Positions 8,090-14,834 of a DNA stretch of 23,878 bases are shown piece by piece. The notes under the pieces were generated by a model. The model saw only the letters and a list, made by a program, of their open reading frames with translations. It did not search any database and was not told where the DNA came from. A program made the position numbers and the translations under genes. This DNA is from a virus, in the IMG/VR virus record IMGVR_UViG_3300005253_000499, positions 1 through 23,878 of that record. One strand, written 5' to 3'. How positions within the stretch are numbered: position 1 is the stretch's first letter; each line of letters begins with the position of its first letter.

Positions 8090-9202
8090 TTAGCCATCTT
8101 CATGCGGCGATACACTTGTAGATGAAGGAAATCCCTGTGTCGGTTGTGTACCGAACTCAGGACTTCCACTAAATTCATCCCCATCTGTATCAGAAACAAA
8201 GTTGTTCATAAACACCATGTCGTCAGCCACACGCATTAATAAGGCCGTTGCCACATCAGATACAATCTCGTTATTAGAGATATAACCAGATGTACCGTCT
8301 GACATATCAATAACAGCAACAGCATTTATCTCGCCATCGCCACCCATTGTACCTTGAAACAACAGGTTTCGTCTGATAATTACATCATCAGCAGAATCGC
8401 CAGCGACATTAAACCTACCGACAATACAAGCACGAGAATAATCGCCAATAATATCGTTGCCGGAAGCCTCAAAACCAGATACAGCAGTTATATATATGGC
8501 CTGAACCGCGCCAGCGGCACCAGCCCTAAACGTACATCCTTTCACCAGCGCATTGTCTGCACCACCTGCTACGCTGATAGCAGCATTAAACTCGTCAGTC
8601 CCAAGAGCATCGCCTTCATCACGGAAGTCATTATTAATAACCTCGCAATTTTCTCCTGTAATAACTAACCCTGAAACAACGGCAGTAACCGAAGCCCTAT
8701 GACGTAGATTGATTATTGTTACGTCATCAGCACTTACGATAAACGTACTTCCTGCCGCTGTATAATCAAAATTCGGGGCTTGTTTGCCTCTACCAAGACC
8801 AATGATAGTCACACCGTCAATATCAACTGTTACGCCAGCAGCACCAATATCTTCATCAGAGTTTTGTATCACGTAGATTCTGTCGCCGCGATTGGCAGTT
8901 ACATCGCTTCCGCTATCAAACGCATCGTCAAGGGTAGGCCATGCAGTAGCAGGGGAAGTACCAGTCGAAGTTGCTGAGCCACCGGCAGCACTATCAACAT
9001 AGAAAACCTTACCTGTGCCTATATTAAACAATCCCGCATTGACGATGTCTTGATTGAGCGTGTCAATCCAACCCCTCAAGAGTTGGTCGAAATTACCGGC
9101 GTTTACATTACTCTGGTTTATCTGGGTTATATCGACCGTACCAAACGCCGTGCCGTACAAAAGCGTTACTATCACTATCAGCAATAATGCTTTCTTCCAC
9201 AT
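8090..9202 (-). CDS. exported right-handed beta-helix (tailspike-like) protein
   Basis: 370 residues. MWKKALLLIVIVTLLYGTAFG is a Sec signal peptide. Residues about 65-110 contain GKVFYVDSAAGGS, TGTSPATAWPTLDDAF and RGDRIYVI, the typical entry of pectate-lyase-like beta-helix proteins. About 120-345 is a run of short Asn/Val/Ile/Gly turns (VTIIGLGRG, VTIINLRHR, CEVINNDFRD, ALVKGCTFRA, FEASGNDIIG, VIIRRNLLFQ, YISNNEIVS, MVFMNNFVS), about one coil per 22-28 residues. Such folds occur in phage tailspikes and polysaccharide lyases. No catalytic triad can be assigned by eye. The RBS GGAGG is encoded in the last codons of the upstream small gene, which overlaps by TAATG. A signal peptide on a tailspike-like protein is unusual. 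Confidence 0.75.
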   Translation of the reverse strand: MWKKALLLIVIVTLLYGTAFGTVDITQINQSNVNAGNFDQLLRGWIDTLNQDIVNAGLFNIGTGKVFYVDSAAGGSATSTGTSPATAWPTLDDAFDSGSDVTANRGDRIYVIQNSDEDIGAAGVTVDIDGVTIIGLGRGKQAPNFDYTAAGSTFIVSADDVTIINLRHRASVTAVVSGLVITGENCEVINNDFRDEGDALGTDEFNAAISVAGGADNALVKGCTFRAGAAGAVQAIYITAVSGFEASGNDIIGDYSRACIVGRFNVAGDSADDVIIRRNLLFQGTMGGDGEINAVAVIDMSDGTSGYISNNEIVSDVATALLMRVADDMVFMNNFVSDTDGDEFSGSPEFGTQPTQGFPSSTSVSPHEDG

Positions 9203-9345
9203 TATTTGCCTCCTTTCTTTTTGGACTTCTTTTTGGACTTCTTTTGAGGAGGCTTAATTAGCTCATTATAAGCATCAATGAGCATATTCAACGCCTTGTT
9301 GACTTCCCCAAACGTATCTGTTTCGGAAAAACTTAGTCTTTCCAT
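9202..9345 (-). CDS. 47-residue protein with Lys-rich repeat tail
   Basis: A short gene with a good RBS (AAGGAG, 7 bases before ATG 9345). The N-terminal 33 residues are helical and acidic (SETDTFGEVNKALNMLIDAY); the tail is QKKSKKKSKKKGGK, encoded by a tandem repeat of AAGTCCAAAAAG. Its stop overlaps the start of the beta-helix gene (TAATG), and the Lys-Gly-Gly codons supply that gene's GGAGG ribosome site. The pattern resembles small phage accessory proteins with nucleic-acid-binding tails. The function is unknown. Confidence 0.75.
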   Translation of the reverse strand: MERLSFSETDTFGEVNKALNMLIDAYNELIKPPQKKSKKKSKKKGGK

Positions 9346-9355
9346 AATAATCTCC

Positions 9356-10105
9356 TTATGACAACACTTCTAAGGGTTGTGGTTTAAGCTCATCAAGGAT
9401 TTTAGTGTCAGTTACTATACCGAACGGCGCATCTTGCGGGGCTTCGCCTAAATACTCAAAGGCAAATCTTGGCTTGCTACCAGTTCTCTTACATTCTTCG
9501 CCCATCCGGCCTTCAACAGGAGGGCCTGGTACAGCAACGCGATTATAAATAGGAGTTACAGCCTTTTGCCTGAAGAACTTAACGTGGTACTCAGATAGAA
9601 CATGTATCTGGTCAGGAATAAGGTAGATAATATATTTACCTCCGGGACTAACTGTATGCGCAGCATCGTCCTGTTCGCGGTTAGTAAATATATAATATCC
9701 TCTTTTACTCGACTCGATAGCCACAGTTTCAGGCGATGGTCTCACCTCGACCTTTTTCATGCCGAGTAATAGTCTTGCTTGTGCCAATTCAAGCTCTGTT
9801 GGTTTTTCAGGCAAATCAATGGGTATTTTGAGCGATTTAGCTTCCGTAATGATAGACGCACGGTCAATTTGTGTTTGTCGTTCGGCCCTATACTTTTCCT
9901 GAGCCTCAAACTCGTATTTTAACCTCGCGTCAATCTTTTTAGCTTCTTCAGGCGTAAGGCCCGTTTTGGGTGCATCAGCCTTTTTGGCCGCAATCGCCGC
10001 TTCTAATTGCTCGGCATTACCGCTTGCAGTTATACCCAACTCTTTGGCCTCGGCCTGAAGTTTATGGTAACGGTTCAATCCATTTTTTTCTTCTGTAGAG
10101 TCCAT
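9356..10105 (-). CDS. SAP/HeH-motif head-associated protein
   Basis: 249 residues from ATG 10105, chosen over the upstream in-frame ATGs because AGAAAGGA lies 7 bases ahead and the longer form would run into the preceding gene. Residues about 14-40 (LQAEAKELGITASGNAEQLE) form a HeH/SAP-type helix-extension-helix motif; about 85-115 (IITEAKSLKIPIDLPEKPTE) look like a second, weaker copy. The C-terminal half (GYYIFTNREQDDA, then GGKYIIYLIPDQIHVL) is a beta domain. Such proteins follow the capsid gene in many podovirus-like genomes and are thought to be head or neck components. The exact role is unknown. Confidence 0.65.
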   Translation of the reverse strand: MDSTEEKNGLNRYHKLQAEAKELGITASGNAEQLEAAIAAKKADAPKTGLTPEEAKKIDARLKYEFEAQEKYRAERQTQIDRASIITEAKSLKIPIDLPEKPTELELAQARLLLGMKKVEVRPSPETVAIESSKRGYYIFTNREQDDAAHTVSPGGKYIIYLIPDQIHVLSEYHVKFFRQKAVTPIYNRVAVPGPPVEGRMGEECKRTGSKPRFAFEYLGEAPQDAPFGIVTDTKILDELKPQPLEVLS

Positions 10106-10124
10106 GCGAAAATCCTTTCTGGTT

Positions 10125-10775
10125 TTAAGCGTTAGGGTCGATACCGCTTCCCCAACCATCAACGTCGCCATGATCGACAACCTGGTCAGCCTGTAAGGCT
10201 AAGTAATAAACTTCCTGGCCATTAGTCGTCAAAGCCGCTGCGATAACAACGCCCTGATAGCCGCCACGCTGTAAACTTAGGTCAACTCTTTTCCATACTG
10301 GGGTACTATCAAGCACATTTTCGCCGATAGCGTCAGGCCATGTCGGCTCTGTTGAACCGGAAGTTCCGCCTGTTACACATTCAAACACGGCTCCTCTATC
10401 GGTAGGCGAAGATACCGTTGGTTTTACATAAGAACCTGGCGCTGATGCGGTACGGGCCGTATAAGATGTGCTTGCAGCCCATTCAGCCAATTGCCCGGCA
10501 CCTGTCCCGCTTGCAGGACTTTGAGCGCCTGTATTATAAGCCGTAATACCACCGGCATCTGCAAGGTTTGCGGTTATACCCTCTAAGACGCTATATCCTT
10601 CTTGCTTACCTGTGCCCTGGTCTTGTTCCATCCGCCGCCACCAATGATTGATTTCTATGTTGGTATCAGTGTGGTAGTCGACAACTGTGATGTAGTCAGG
10701 GATAAAACCGAGAGGCAGATTGACTAACCCACCGTCGGCTTCAAAATGTCCAACTTTTATCTGATTCATAATCAT
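10125..10775 (-). CDS. capsid-adjacent decoration-like protein
   Basis: 216 residues, directly downstream of the major capsid gene with a 12-base gap. The N-terminus (MNQIKVGHFEADGGLVNLPL) is a beta-type domain common to proteins encoded next to N4-gp56-type capsid genes. The middle contains AEWAASTSYTARTA, then GAVFECVTGGTSGSTEP and TPVWKRV, a carbohydrate-binding-like module repeated in many phage decoration and fibre proteins. The leader TATAAAAGAAAGG is nearly identical to the one ahead of the capsid gene, suggesting equally strong translation. It may be a head decoration protein displaying a sugar-binding module; that is inferred. Confidence 0.65.
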   Translation of the reverse strand: MIMNQIKVGHFEADGGLVNLPLGFIPDYITVVDYHTDTNIEINHWWRRMEQDQGTGKQEGYSVLEGITANLADAGGITAYNTGAQSPASGTGAGQLAEWAASTSYTARTASAPGSYVKPTVSSPTDRGAVFECVTGGTSGSTEPTWPDAIGENVLDSTPVWKRVDLSLQRGGYQGVVIAAALTTNGQEVYYLALQADQVVDHGDVDGWGSGIDPNA

Positions 10776-10787
10776 TTTTCCTTTCTT

Positions 10788-11825
10788 TTATACGGTGGTT
10801 ACTAAAACATGCCCGAAGTTGTCATTCAGTATCTGGGCCGCGAAATTCTGCAACCAACCCAACGTAGTAAATCTCTGCAAAGGCGAACCAACTTTGTCTT
10901 TCGGGGTAAAGATAAGTGGCGCATCCGCCGAATTACCTTTAATCTTGACTGTGCCATAAAACTCTTGCCCGAAGATAAGGTTCTGATAGCCTGTTGTTGC
11001 GTTGGTTCGAGTTGCATTAGTCGTCAAGAGCCATCGAATATCATCTGTGGCTCCGAACTCGTCCTGCATAGCACGGTCCTGAGCATAGGCGCTCACATGC
11101 CTAAAACCACTTACATTCGAGAGGCGCGTTCTTTGACCTACGTGACAAATACCAATAAACGATGCCCGGATAGGGGACGTAGAGACCTTAACACTTGCGC
11201 TTATCTGAGGTTCAATCATTCGCGTATTCTGAACAAGTAGATTGGTTACAATTGTGTCAAGGTCTATCTTGCCAATGAATGTTGCCGTCCCCACGCCGTT
11301 TGATGCCGTAGTCTGCGATGCCGTACCGCTGGCAACGTCTCGCGTGAGCGTATCGATGGTCAATCTCATGTTGTCCAGTAATATGTCGGACATCTGGGTT
11401 TGGTCATCGGTAATACCAGTGAAAGTCATCCACGAACTTGTTACGATCCATGCGCCATACTCTTTCATTTTGACTTGTATATCGGTTTTCGATAAAAGAA
11501 TTGGTGAAGGGTCGACGCCTTCGATAAGCGGTACTGTCTGCGCAGCCGGGTTGCCCCATCTTCGCCACTTGTTAGTATCGCCGGCGTGCATCGGCATTGA
11601 ATCCTTTTTGCCGAACCTTACATATATAAAGACATCAATCACCCGAAGCAATACATTGCTTTGATAGAAGATATTTATCGGGTGATTTATCCTTGTGGTT
11701 GTGTGCATTTGACTATTAATAGGAAAACGTGCCATCATGGCATTAAATCCAAGAGGAAATATCGCCGCTAACTCTTTATGACGATTCAATCTTTCCTCAA
11801 CGGAGAAATACATTAAATCTTTCAT
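10788..11825 (-). CDS. major capsid protein, N4-gp56 type
   Basis: 345 residues of the HK97-fold N4-gp56 family by resemblance. Visible features are WRRWGNPAAQTVPLIEGVDP (about 87-106), then LSKTDIQVKMKEYGAWIVTS (the E-loop/P-domain entry), a long helix around LDNMRLTIDTLTRDVASGT, and a C-terminal PLQRFTTLGWLQNFAAQILN typical of the family's end. It assembles the icosahedral shell. The RBS AGAAAGGA precedes ATG 11825. It is placed correctly between the scaffold-like gene and the head accessory genes. The strong purine-rich leader suits a highly expressed protein. Confidence 0.88.
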   Translation of the reverse strand: MKDLMYFSVEERLNRHKELAAIFPLGFNAMMARFPINSQMHTTTRINHPINIFYQSNVLLRVIDVFIYVRFGKKDSMPMHAGDTNKWRRWGNPAAQTVPLIEGVDPSPILLSKTDIQVKMKEYGAWIVTSSWMTFTGITDDQTQMSDILLDNMRLTIDTLTRDVASGTASQTTASNGVGTATFIGKIDLDTIVTNLLVQNTRMIEPQISASVKVSTSPIRASFIGICHVGQRTRLSNVSGFRHVSAYAQDRAMQDEFGATDDIRWLLTTNATRTNATTGYQNLIFGQEFYGTVKIKGNSADAPLIFTPKDKVGSPLQRFTTLGWLQNFAAQILNDNFGHVLVTTV

Positions 11826-11840
11826 TACATATCCTTTCTT

Positions 11841-12629
11841 TTATACCCGTTCGCCCTCAGCCATCTTCTGCCGAATCTCCTTAATCTGCTCTCTCGACAT
11901 CATCTGCTGATTATTAGGGTCGCCAGCACCGCCGCCACCTGCGGCTGAGCCGCCAAGGGGTTCGGTTTTATTGTCAATCCCCTGTCTTTTTAAATGTTCC
12001 TGATTGGCGGCAGCGTTCTTTTCAAGCTCTGCAAGTTTTCTTTCGTCCATAACTACCTTGTAAGCTGACTCCGCATTAGAATAAGCAGCGTTGGCTAAGT
12101 GAGGTTTTTCTGTTATTATTTTCAATAGTTCAGGAGATAGCTGGAAATTATTACCCATTTGTCTTCCCACAACTTCCCCATAGTCGGCGTGTTCCTGGAC
12201 AAACCGTTGATTTGATACTGCCTGTTGCTGTTGTAGATTGGCAGCATTTTGTATCTCGATAGTACGTTGGATTATCGTGCCAACCTCTGATTCAGAAGGA
12301 TACTCCTGATTCTGCAAACCCAAGTCAGCCCTTGCCTGGTCGTAAATGGTCTGAGTTTGCGTTTGAACAGGAGCGGCCGCTTGCTGTTGATTTGCAGTCA
12401 TTATCTGCATCTGCTCTCGCAAAACACGAGCATCTTCTTCGGCAACGGCAGCCTTTTTGTTGGCCTTTTCAAATTCAACGTACTTAACGGTTTTCTTGTC
12501 CTTGTCATCGCCGTCTGCAAGTTTTTCACCTTGACCGGGGGCATTTAGGTCTGCGCCTTGACCGGAGGCAGTTAGGTCTGGGTCAGCGACCGACTGACTC
12601 GTGTTTAGGTCTTCTTGTGTATCTGGCAT
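11841..12629 (-). CDS. scaffolding-like protein
   Basis: 262 residues from ATG 12629, preceded by TGGAG. The protein is acidic and low-complexity at the N-terminus, with a short repeat (LTASGQGADLNAPGQGEKLA), then coiled-coil with many Gln/Ala (EFEKANKKAAVAEEDARVLR, NLQQQQAVSNQRF), a conserved-looking central helix pair, a Gly-rich linker (GGSAAGGGGAGDPNNQQ) and a basic C-terminal helix (SREQIKEIRQKMAEGERV). This architecture and the position right before the capsid gene fit a scaffold that binds capsid by its basic C-terminal helix. It has no protease motif. Family not proven. Confidence 0.75.
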   Translation of the reverse strand: MPDTQEDLNTSQSVADPDLTASGQGADLNAPGQGEKLADGDDKDKKTVKYVEFEKANKKAAVAEEDARVLREQMQIMTANQQQAAAPVQTQTQTIYDQARADLGLQNQEYPSESEVGTIIQRTIEIQNAANLQQQQAVSNQRFVQEHADYGEVVGRQMGNNFQLSPELLKIITEKPHLANAAYSNAESAYKVVMDERKLAELEKNAAANQEHLKRQGIDNKTEPLGGSAAGGGGAGDPNNQQMMSREQIKEIRQKMAEGERV

Positions 12630-12642
12630 AATAAACTCCAAT

Positions 12643-12686
12643 AAAAAAATCCTTCGCCCACAGCTACTCACTGTGAATGAAGGATT
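12643..12686 (-). terminator. rho-independent terminator / attenuator before scaffold gene
   Basis: On the minus strand AATCCTTC pairs with GAAGGATT and an inner CACAG pairs with CTGTG, followed immediately by seven Ts. It is the clearest intrinsic terminator in the window. It sits only 13 bases before the start of the scaffold gene, so scaffold and capsid must be expressed by read-through, RNA processing or a promoter not visible by eye. Confidence 0.85.
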
Positions 12687-12719
12687 CCGTTTGTTCGATG
12701 TATCCTGTTTATTTAGTTT

Positions 12720-13217
12720 TTATGCTTTTTTGTTATTCACTTTCAATTTATAAGTAAAATCATCATTTAGAATTACTGCTCTACAGCCGAATCTCTTATT
12801 GAATCGTTCTATTTCCCCTTTGTATTCAAAAACAAAAGGTTGTTGATGTTCGCCTGTATAACATATTTCCCACAATTCGCTGAAACCTAACCAATACAGC
12901 TTGCCTTCGCTATTTATTAGACCCTCGCAAGCATCAAAAGAAGGCAAATCTACATAGTCTGGTTGGCTCCACTTGCTAAATTCTCCGACAACAGACCATC
13001 GGATTCTTTTCTCGTGGGCTATAAAATGCCTGTCCTTGAAATGGCTATGATGCCAAGGCTTTTCGAGAATCTTTGTACTCTTCCAATTCGGGTCATTAGA
13101 AAGCGTTTCACTGATTATCTTATCAACATCCGCCTTAGATTTCTTACCCGGCACACAAGCCACATATACACCTGCGACAAAGCCTGTAACTATCTTGAAA
13201 AAGCTACGCCTGTTCAT
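12720..13217 (-). CDS. Tat-signal protein carrying a tail-nozzle propeller segment
   Basis: 165 residues. The N-terminus MNRRSFFKIVTGFVAGVYVA is a twin-arginine signal (NRRSFFK) with a hydrophobic core, and Cys21 may be a lipid-attachment site. Residues 71-131 align without a gap to residues 359-419 of the tail protein at 669-2783. Sixteen positions match, including R71, R73, W74, W83, D90, P92, L107, Y108, W116, Y120-T121-G122, P127-F128 and E131. This segment is characteristic of gp10-like nozzle proteins. The RBS AGAGGA lies 3 bases before ATG 13217, and the start overlaps the stop of the upstream small gene (ATGA). A terminator follows. It is probably exported folded to the periplasm or envelope; its role there is unknown. 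Confidence 0.75.
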   Translation of the reverse strand: MNRRSFFKIVTGFVAGVYVACVPGKKSKADVDKIISETLSNDPNWKSTKILEKPWHHSHFKDRHFIAHEKRIRWSVVGEFSKWSQPDYVDLPSFDACEGLINSEGKLYWLGFSELWEICYTGEHQQPFVFEYKGEIERFNKRFGCRAVILNDDFTYKLKVNNKKA

Positions 13218-13309
13218 AGTCCTCTTAACCTAAAAAAGTCAACTCTCCAATACCATTTAAGACATTCCCATATTACAACTCCACAAATCATATAAAATGC
13301 TTCAAACAT
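13214..13309 (-). CDS. 31-residue single-TM peptide
   Basis: Starts at ATG 13309 behind a very strong RBS (AGGAGG, 6 bases) and ends ATGA, overlapping the Tat-signal protein gene. The peptide is a hydrophobic helix with four Trp or Cys positions (MICGVVIWECLKWYW) and a basic end (RLRGL). The strong RBS and coupling argue it is real. It may help express or localise the Tat-signal protein; no family is known. Confidence 0.65.
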   Translation of the reverse strand: MFEAFYMICGVVIWECLKWYWRVDFFRLRGL

Positions 13310-13318
13310 TCCGGCCTC

Positions 13319-13498
13319 CTATCTGTTAGGTAACATCTTTTTCCCTTTCGGCAAAGTAATTTCTTCGCCGTTTTCCAATTTGAGTGCTTGTTTGATAGCA
13401 TGTTTTATTTGTTGCTTAACAATCCAAGTGCCATTACCTTCGTAATTAACACTTGTTTGCCCTTCTGCTATAGCCTCTATTTGTTCGTCAGTCAACAT
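13319..13498 (-). CDS. 59-residue hypothetical protein
   Basis: ATG 13498 is preceded by AGGAAAGAAG; the stop TAG overlaps the strong RBS of the next gene, so the two are coupled. It is a soluble protein with an acidic N-terminus (LTDEQIEAIAEGQ), a helical middle (IVKQQIKHAIKQALKLE) and a short basic end. No domain is recognised. Confidence 0.65.
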   Translation of the reverse strand: MLTDEQIEAIAEGQTSVNYEGNGTWIVKQQIKHAIKQALKLENGEEITLPKGKKMLPNR

Positions 13499-13506
13499 CT
13501 TCTTTC

Positions 13507-13590
13507 CTATCTGTTGGGGTCCAATATCTTCGACATTTCAACGCCGTAGTTCATATTAACTGTTTCGCGGCCTGGTTTCAAGCTATTCAT
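13507..13590 (-). CDS. 27-residue hypothetical peptide
   Basis: ATG 13590 lies within the last codons of the preceding gene, with AAAGG four bases ahead. It ends DPNR with TAG, 8 bases before the next ATG. Overlap and spacing fit the tightly packed operon, but the peptide is very short and could be chance. Confidence 0.4.
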   Translation of the reverse strand: MNSLKPGRETVNMNYGVEMSKILDPNR

Positions 13591-13804
13591 AACCTTTGTT
13601 TTTGTGTTTTTCTCCGGAAATTCTTGTGCCTAAATTCTTTATCAAAGTACCATCGTATTCAACCGCAACACATTGCTCTATGTTTGAGAGAGAATAATCC
13701 CTTGCCTTTGCCATATTAAACCTTATTGTACCAAAAAAGTTTGGGAAAGCAACTTGTAATTTTTTGCCTACGCTACCTAAAGTTTTATTTTGTTCGGTTG
13801 TCAT
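13583..13804 (-). CDS. 73-residue hypothetical protein
   Basis: Starts at ATG 13804, overlapping the stop of the preceding gene (ATGA). The sequence is soluble, with an aromatic beta-like centre (VAFPNFFGTIRFNMAKARDY) and Cys in NIEQCVAVEYDG. It resembles small phage accessory proteins in composition, but no family can be named. Confidence 0.65.
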   Translation of the reverse strand: MTTEQNKTLGSVGKKLQVAFPNFFGTIRFNMAKARDYSLSNIEQCVAVEYDGTLIKNLGTRISGEKHKNKGYE

Positions 13805-14094
13805 TTCTTCTTATCCTTCTTGCGGGATTTCTTCTTGCGTTCTTTTTTCGTGTGTTTTGACATTATTTTCACTTCTCTTTTCTTCAGGCGTTCATAGTCC
13901 TTTCGGTAATTAGTCGCATGGTCATCTCTGATAACAAACAATTTAACTTTATCGTCTTTAGGTTTTTTGCCACGCTCTATTTCTACAAAATTAACGTGCC
14001 TTAATCCACAATCGCAACACCATTGAAACATAAAATCTCTATTGGGTATGACAATCGGGTAATCTTCGTAAAAATGATATTTTTTCTTAGCCAT
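13801..14094 (-). CDS. 97-residue zinc-binding-like protein with Lys-rich tail
   Basis: Contains FQWCCDCGLRH, then a beta segment and VIRDDHATNYRKDYERL; this CxCGLxH motif with a following R-D-D-x-A-T occurs in small phage proteins of unknown role. The last 20 residues are almost all Lys, Arg and Ser (KKERKKKSRKKDKKK), suggesting nucleic-acid contact. The start ATG 14094 overlaps the upstream stop (TAATG) and the end overlaps the next start (ATGA). Confidence 0.7.
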   Translation of the reverse strand: MAKKKYHFYEDYPIVIPNRDFMFQWCCDCGLRHVNFVEIERGKKPKDDKVKLFVIRDDHATNYRKDYERLKKREVKIMSKHTKKERKKKSRKKDKKK

Positions 14095-14186
14095 TATTTT
14101 ATCCTAAATTCCTCAATATCAAATATCATACAGAAAATGACGAAAAACACCATAAGTGGTATGCTTAATAGTCTTTTTATGCTCAT
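14094..14186 (-). CDS. 30-residue single-TM peptide
   Basis: Begins MSIKRLLSIPL and continues as a hydrophobic helix (MVFFVIFCMIFDIEEF). It ends with TAATG overlap to the zinc-binding-like gene. The RBS is weak (AGAAGATTAGAG). Basic N-end and acidic C-end predict an N-in single-pass membrane peptide. Function unknown. Confidence 0.5.
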   Translation of the reverse strand: MSIKRLLSIPLMVFFVIFCMIFDIEEFRIK

Positions 14187-14189
14187 TCT

Positions 14190-14399
14190 CTAATCTTCTT
14201 TTGGCTTTACACTTATAACGGGTTGGCCATCGTAATATTTTACACTCCACTTTAGATCCCGCCAGTCGCAATCATATCTTTGCATTGCCATCGTGATCGT
14301 AATAAGTAATGGCTGTTTGATACTGTCGGGCATATTCTTAGTATACCTTGGGTCAAGCTGTATGTCTTCGTCAATAGTTACGTTTATGATTTTACCCAT
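14190..14399 (-). CDS. 69-residue hypothetical protein
   Basis: ATG 14399 (TGATG overlap with the upstream stop) is preferred over the adjacent TTG because AGGAGA lies 7 bases ahead. A beta N-terminus (GKIINVTIDEDIQLD) is followed by a helix (SIKQPLLITITMAMQRY) and a C-terminal strand pair (KYYDGQPVISVKP). No recognised family. Confidence 0.7.
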   Translation of the reverse strand: MGKIINVTIDEDIQLDPRYTKNMPDSIKQPLLITITMAMQRYDCDWRDLKWSVKYYDGQPVISVKPKED

Positions 14400-14653
14400 C
14401 AATTTCTCCTGTTACGAATACCGACAATTCTTTTGCGTTCTTGGTCTTCTTTGTGTTTGCCAACCATCTCTCCGGCTGTCATCTTCTGCACTTCTACGCG
14501 GCCCAGATTGTCAAACCTGTATTTTAACTGCTCGATTGAGCATTTCATCTTTAATGCGGCGTCTTCGAGAATGCCTCTTATCTCGTCCTTGAAAACCTGC
14601 TGTAATTCACCAATAGGCGTTTCGCCCTTATAGATTTCAGTTCTTGCAACCAC
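14399..14653 (-). CDS. 84-residue helical protein
   Basis: Uses GTG at 14653, with AGGGA about 9 bases ahead, 3 bases after the upstream stop. It contains VFKDEIRGILEDAALKMKCS, then IEQLKYRFDNLGRVEVQKM, a helix-turn-helix-like arrangement, and a basic C-terminus (ERKRIVGIRNRRN). It could bind DNA or RNA; not recognised. Confidence 0.65.
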   Translation of the reverse strand: MVARTEIYKGETPIGELQQVFKDEIRGILEDAALKMKCSIEQLKYRFDNLGRVEVQKMTAGEMVGKHKEDQERKRIVGIRNRRN

Positions 14654-14656
14654 TTA

Positions 14657-14830
14657 TCACATCCCTAAAAGACAATTATCGTTTTTCCTTACTGCTCTCG
14701 ATGGATGATATGTTTTATTGCACCATCCTCTAAAATTACAACGTCGCCATTCTAATCTATCCCTGCGATTTTCAGGGTCATAATAAAATTCCTCATCTAA
14801 AAAATTCCCACAATCTTTATTGCATTCCAT
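14657..14830 (-). CDS. 57-residue Cys-rich protein
   Basis: ATG 14830 lies 4 bases after the portal stop, and the RBS GGAGGATAGG overlaps the portal's last codons. Five cysteines (CNKDC, CNFRGWC and one near the C-terminus) plus basic residues (DRLEWRRCNFRGW, HPSRAVRK) suggest a small metal-binding protein. No family is recognised. Confidence 0.65.
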   Translation of the reverse strand: MECNKDCGNFLDEEFYYDPENRRDRLEWRRCNFRGWCNKTYHPSRAVRKNDNCLLGM

Positions 14831-14834
14831 TATC

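Noticed and set aside
10809-11664. Two rightward frames of 140-143 residues
   Set aside because: Antisense to the capsid gene, which has strong family features.
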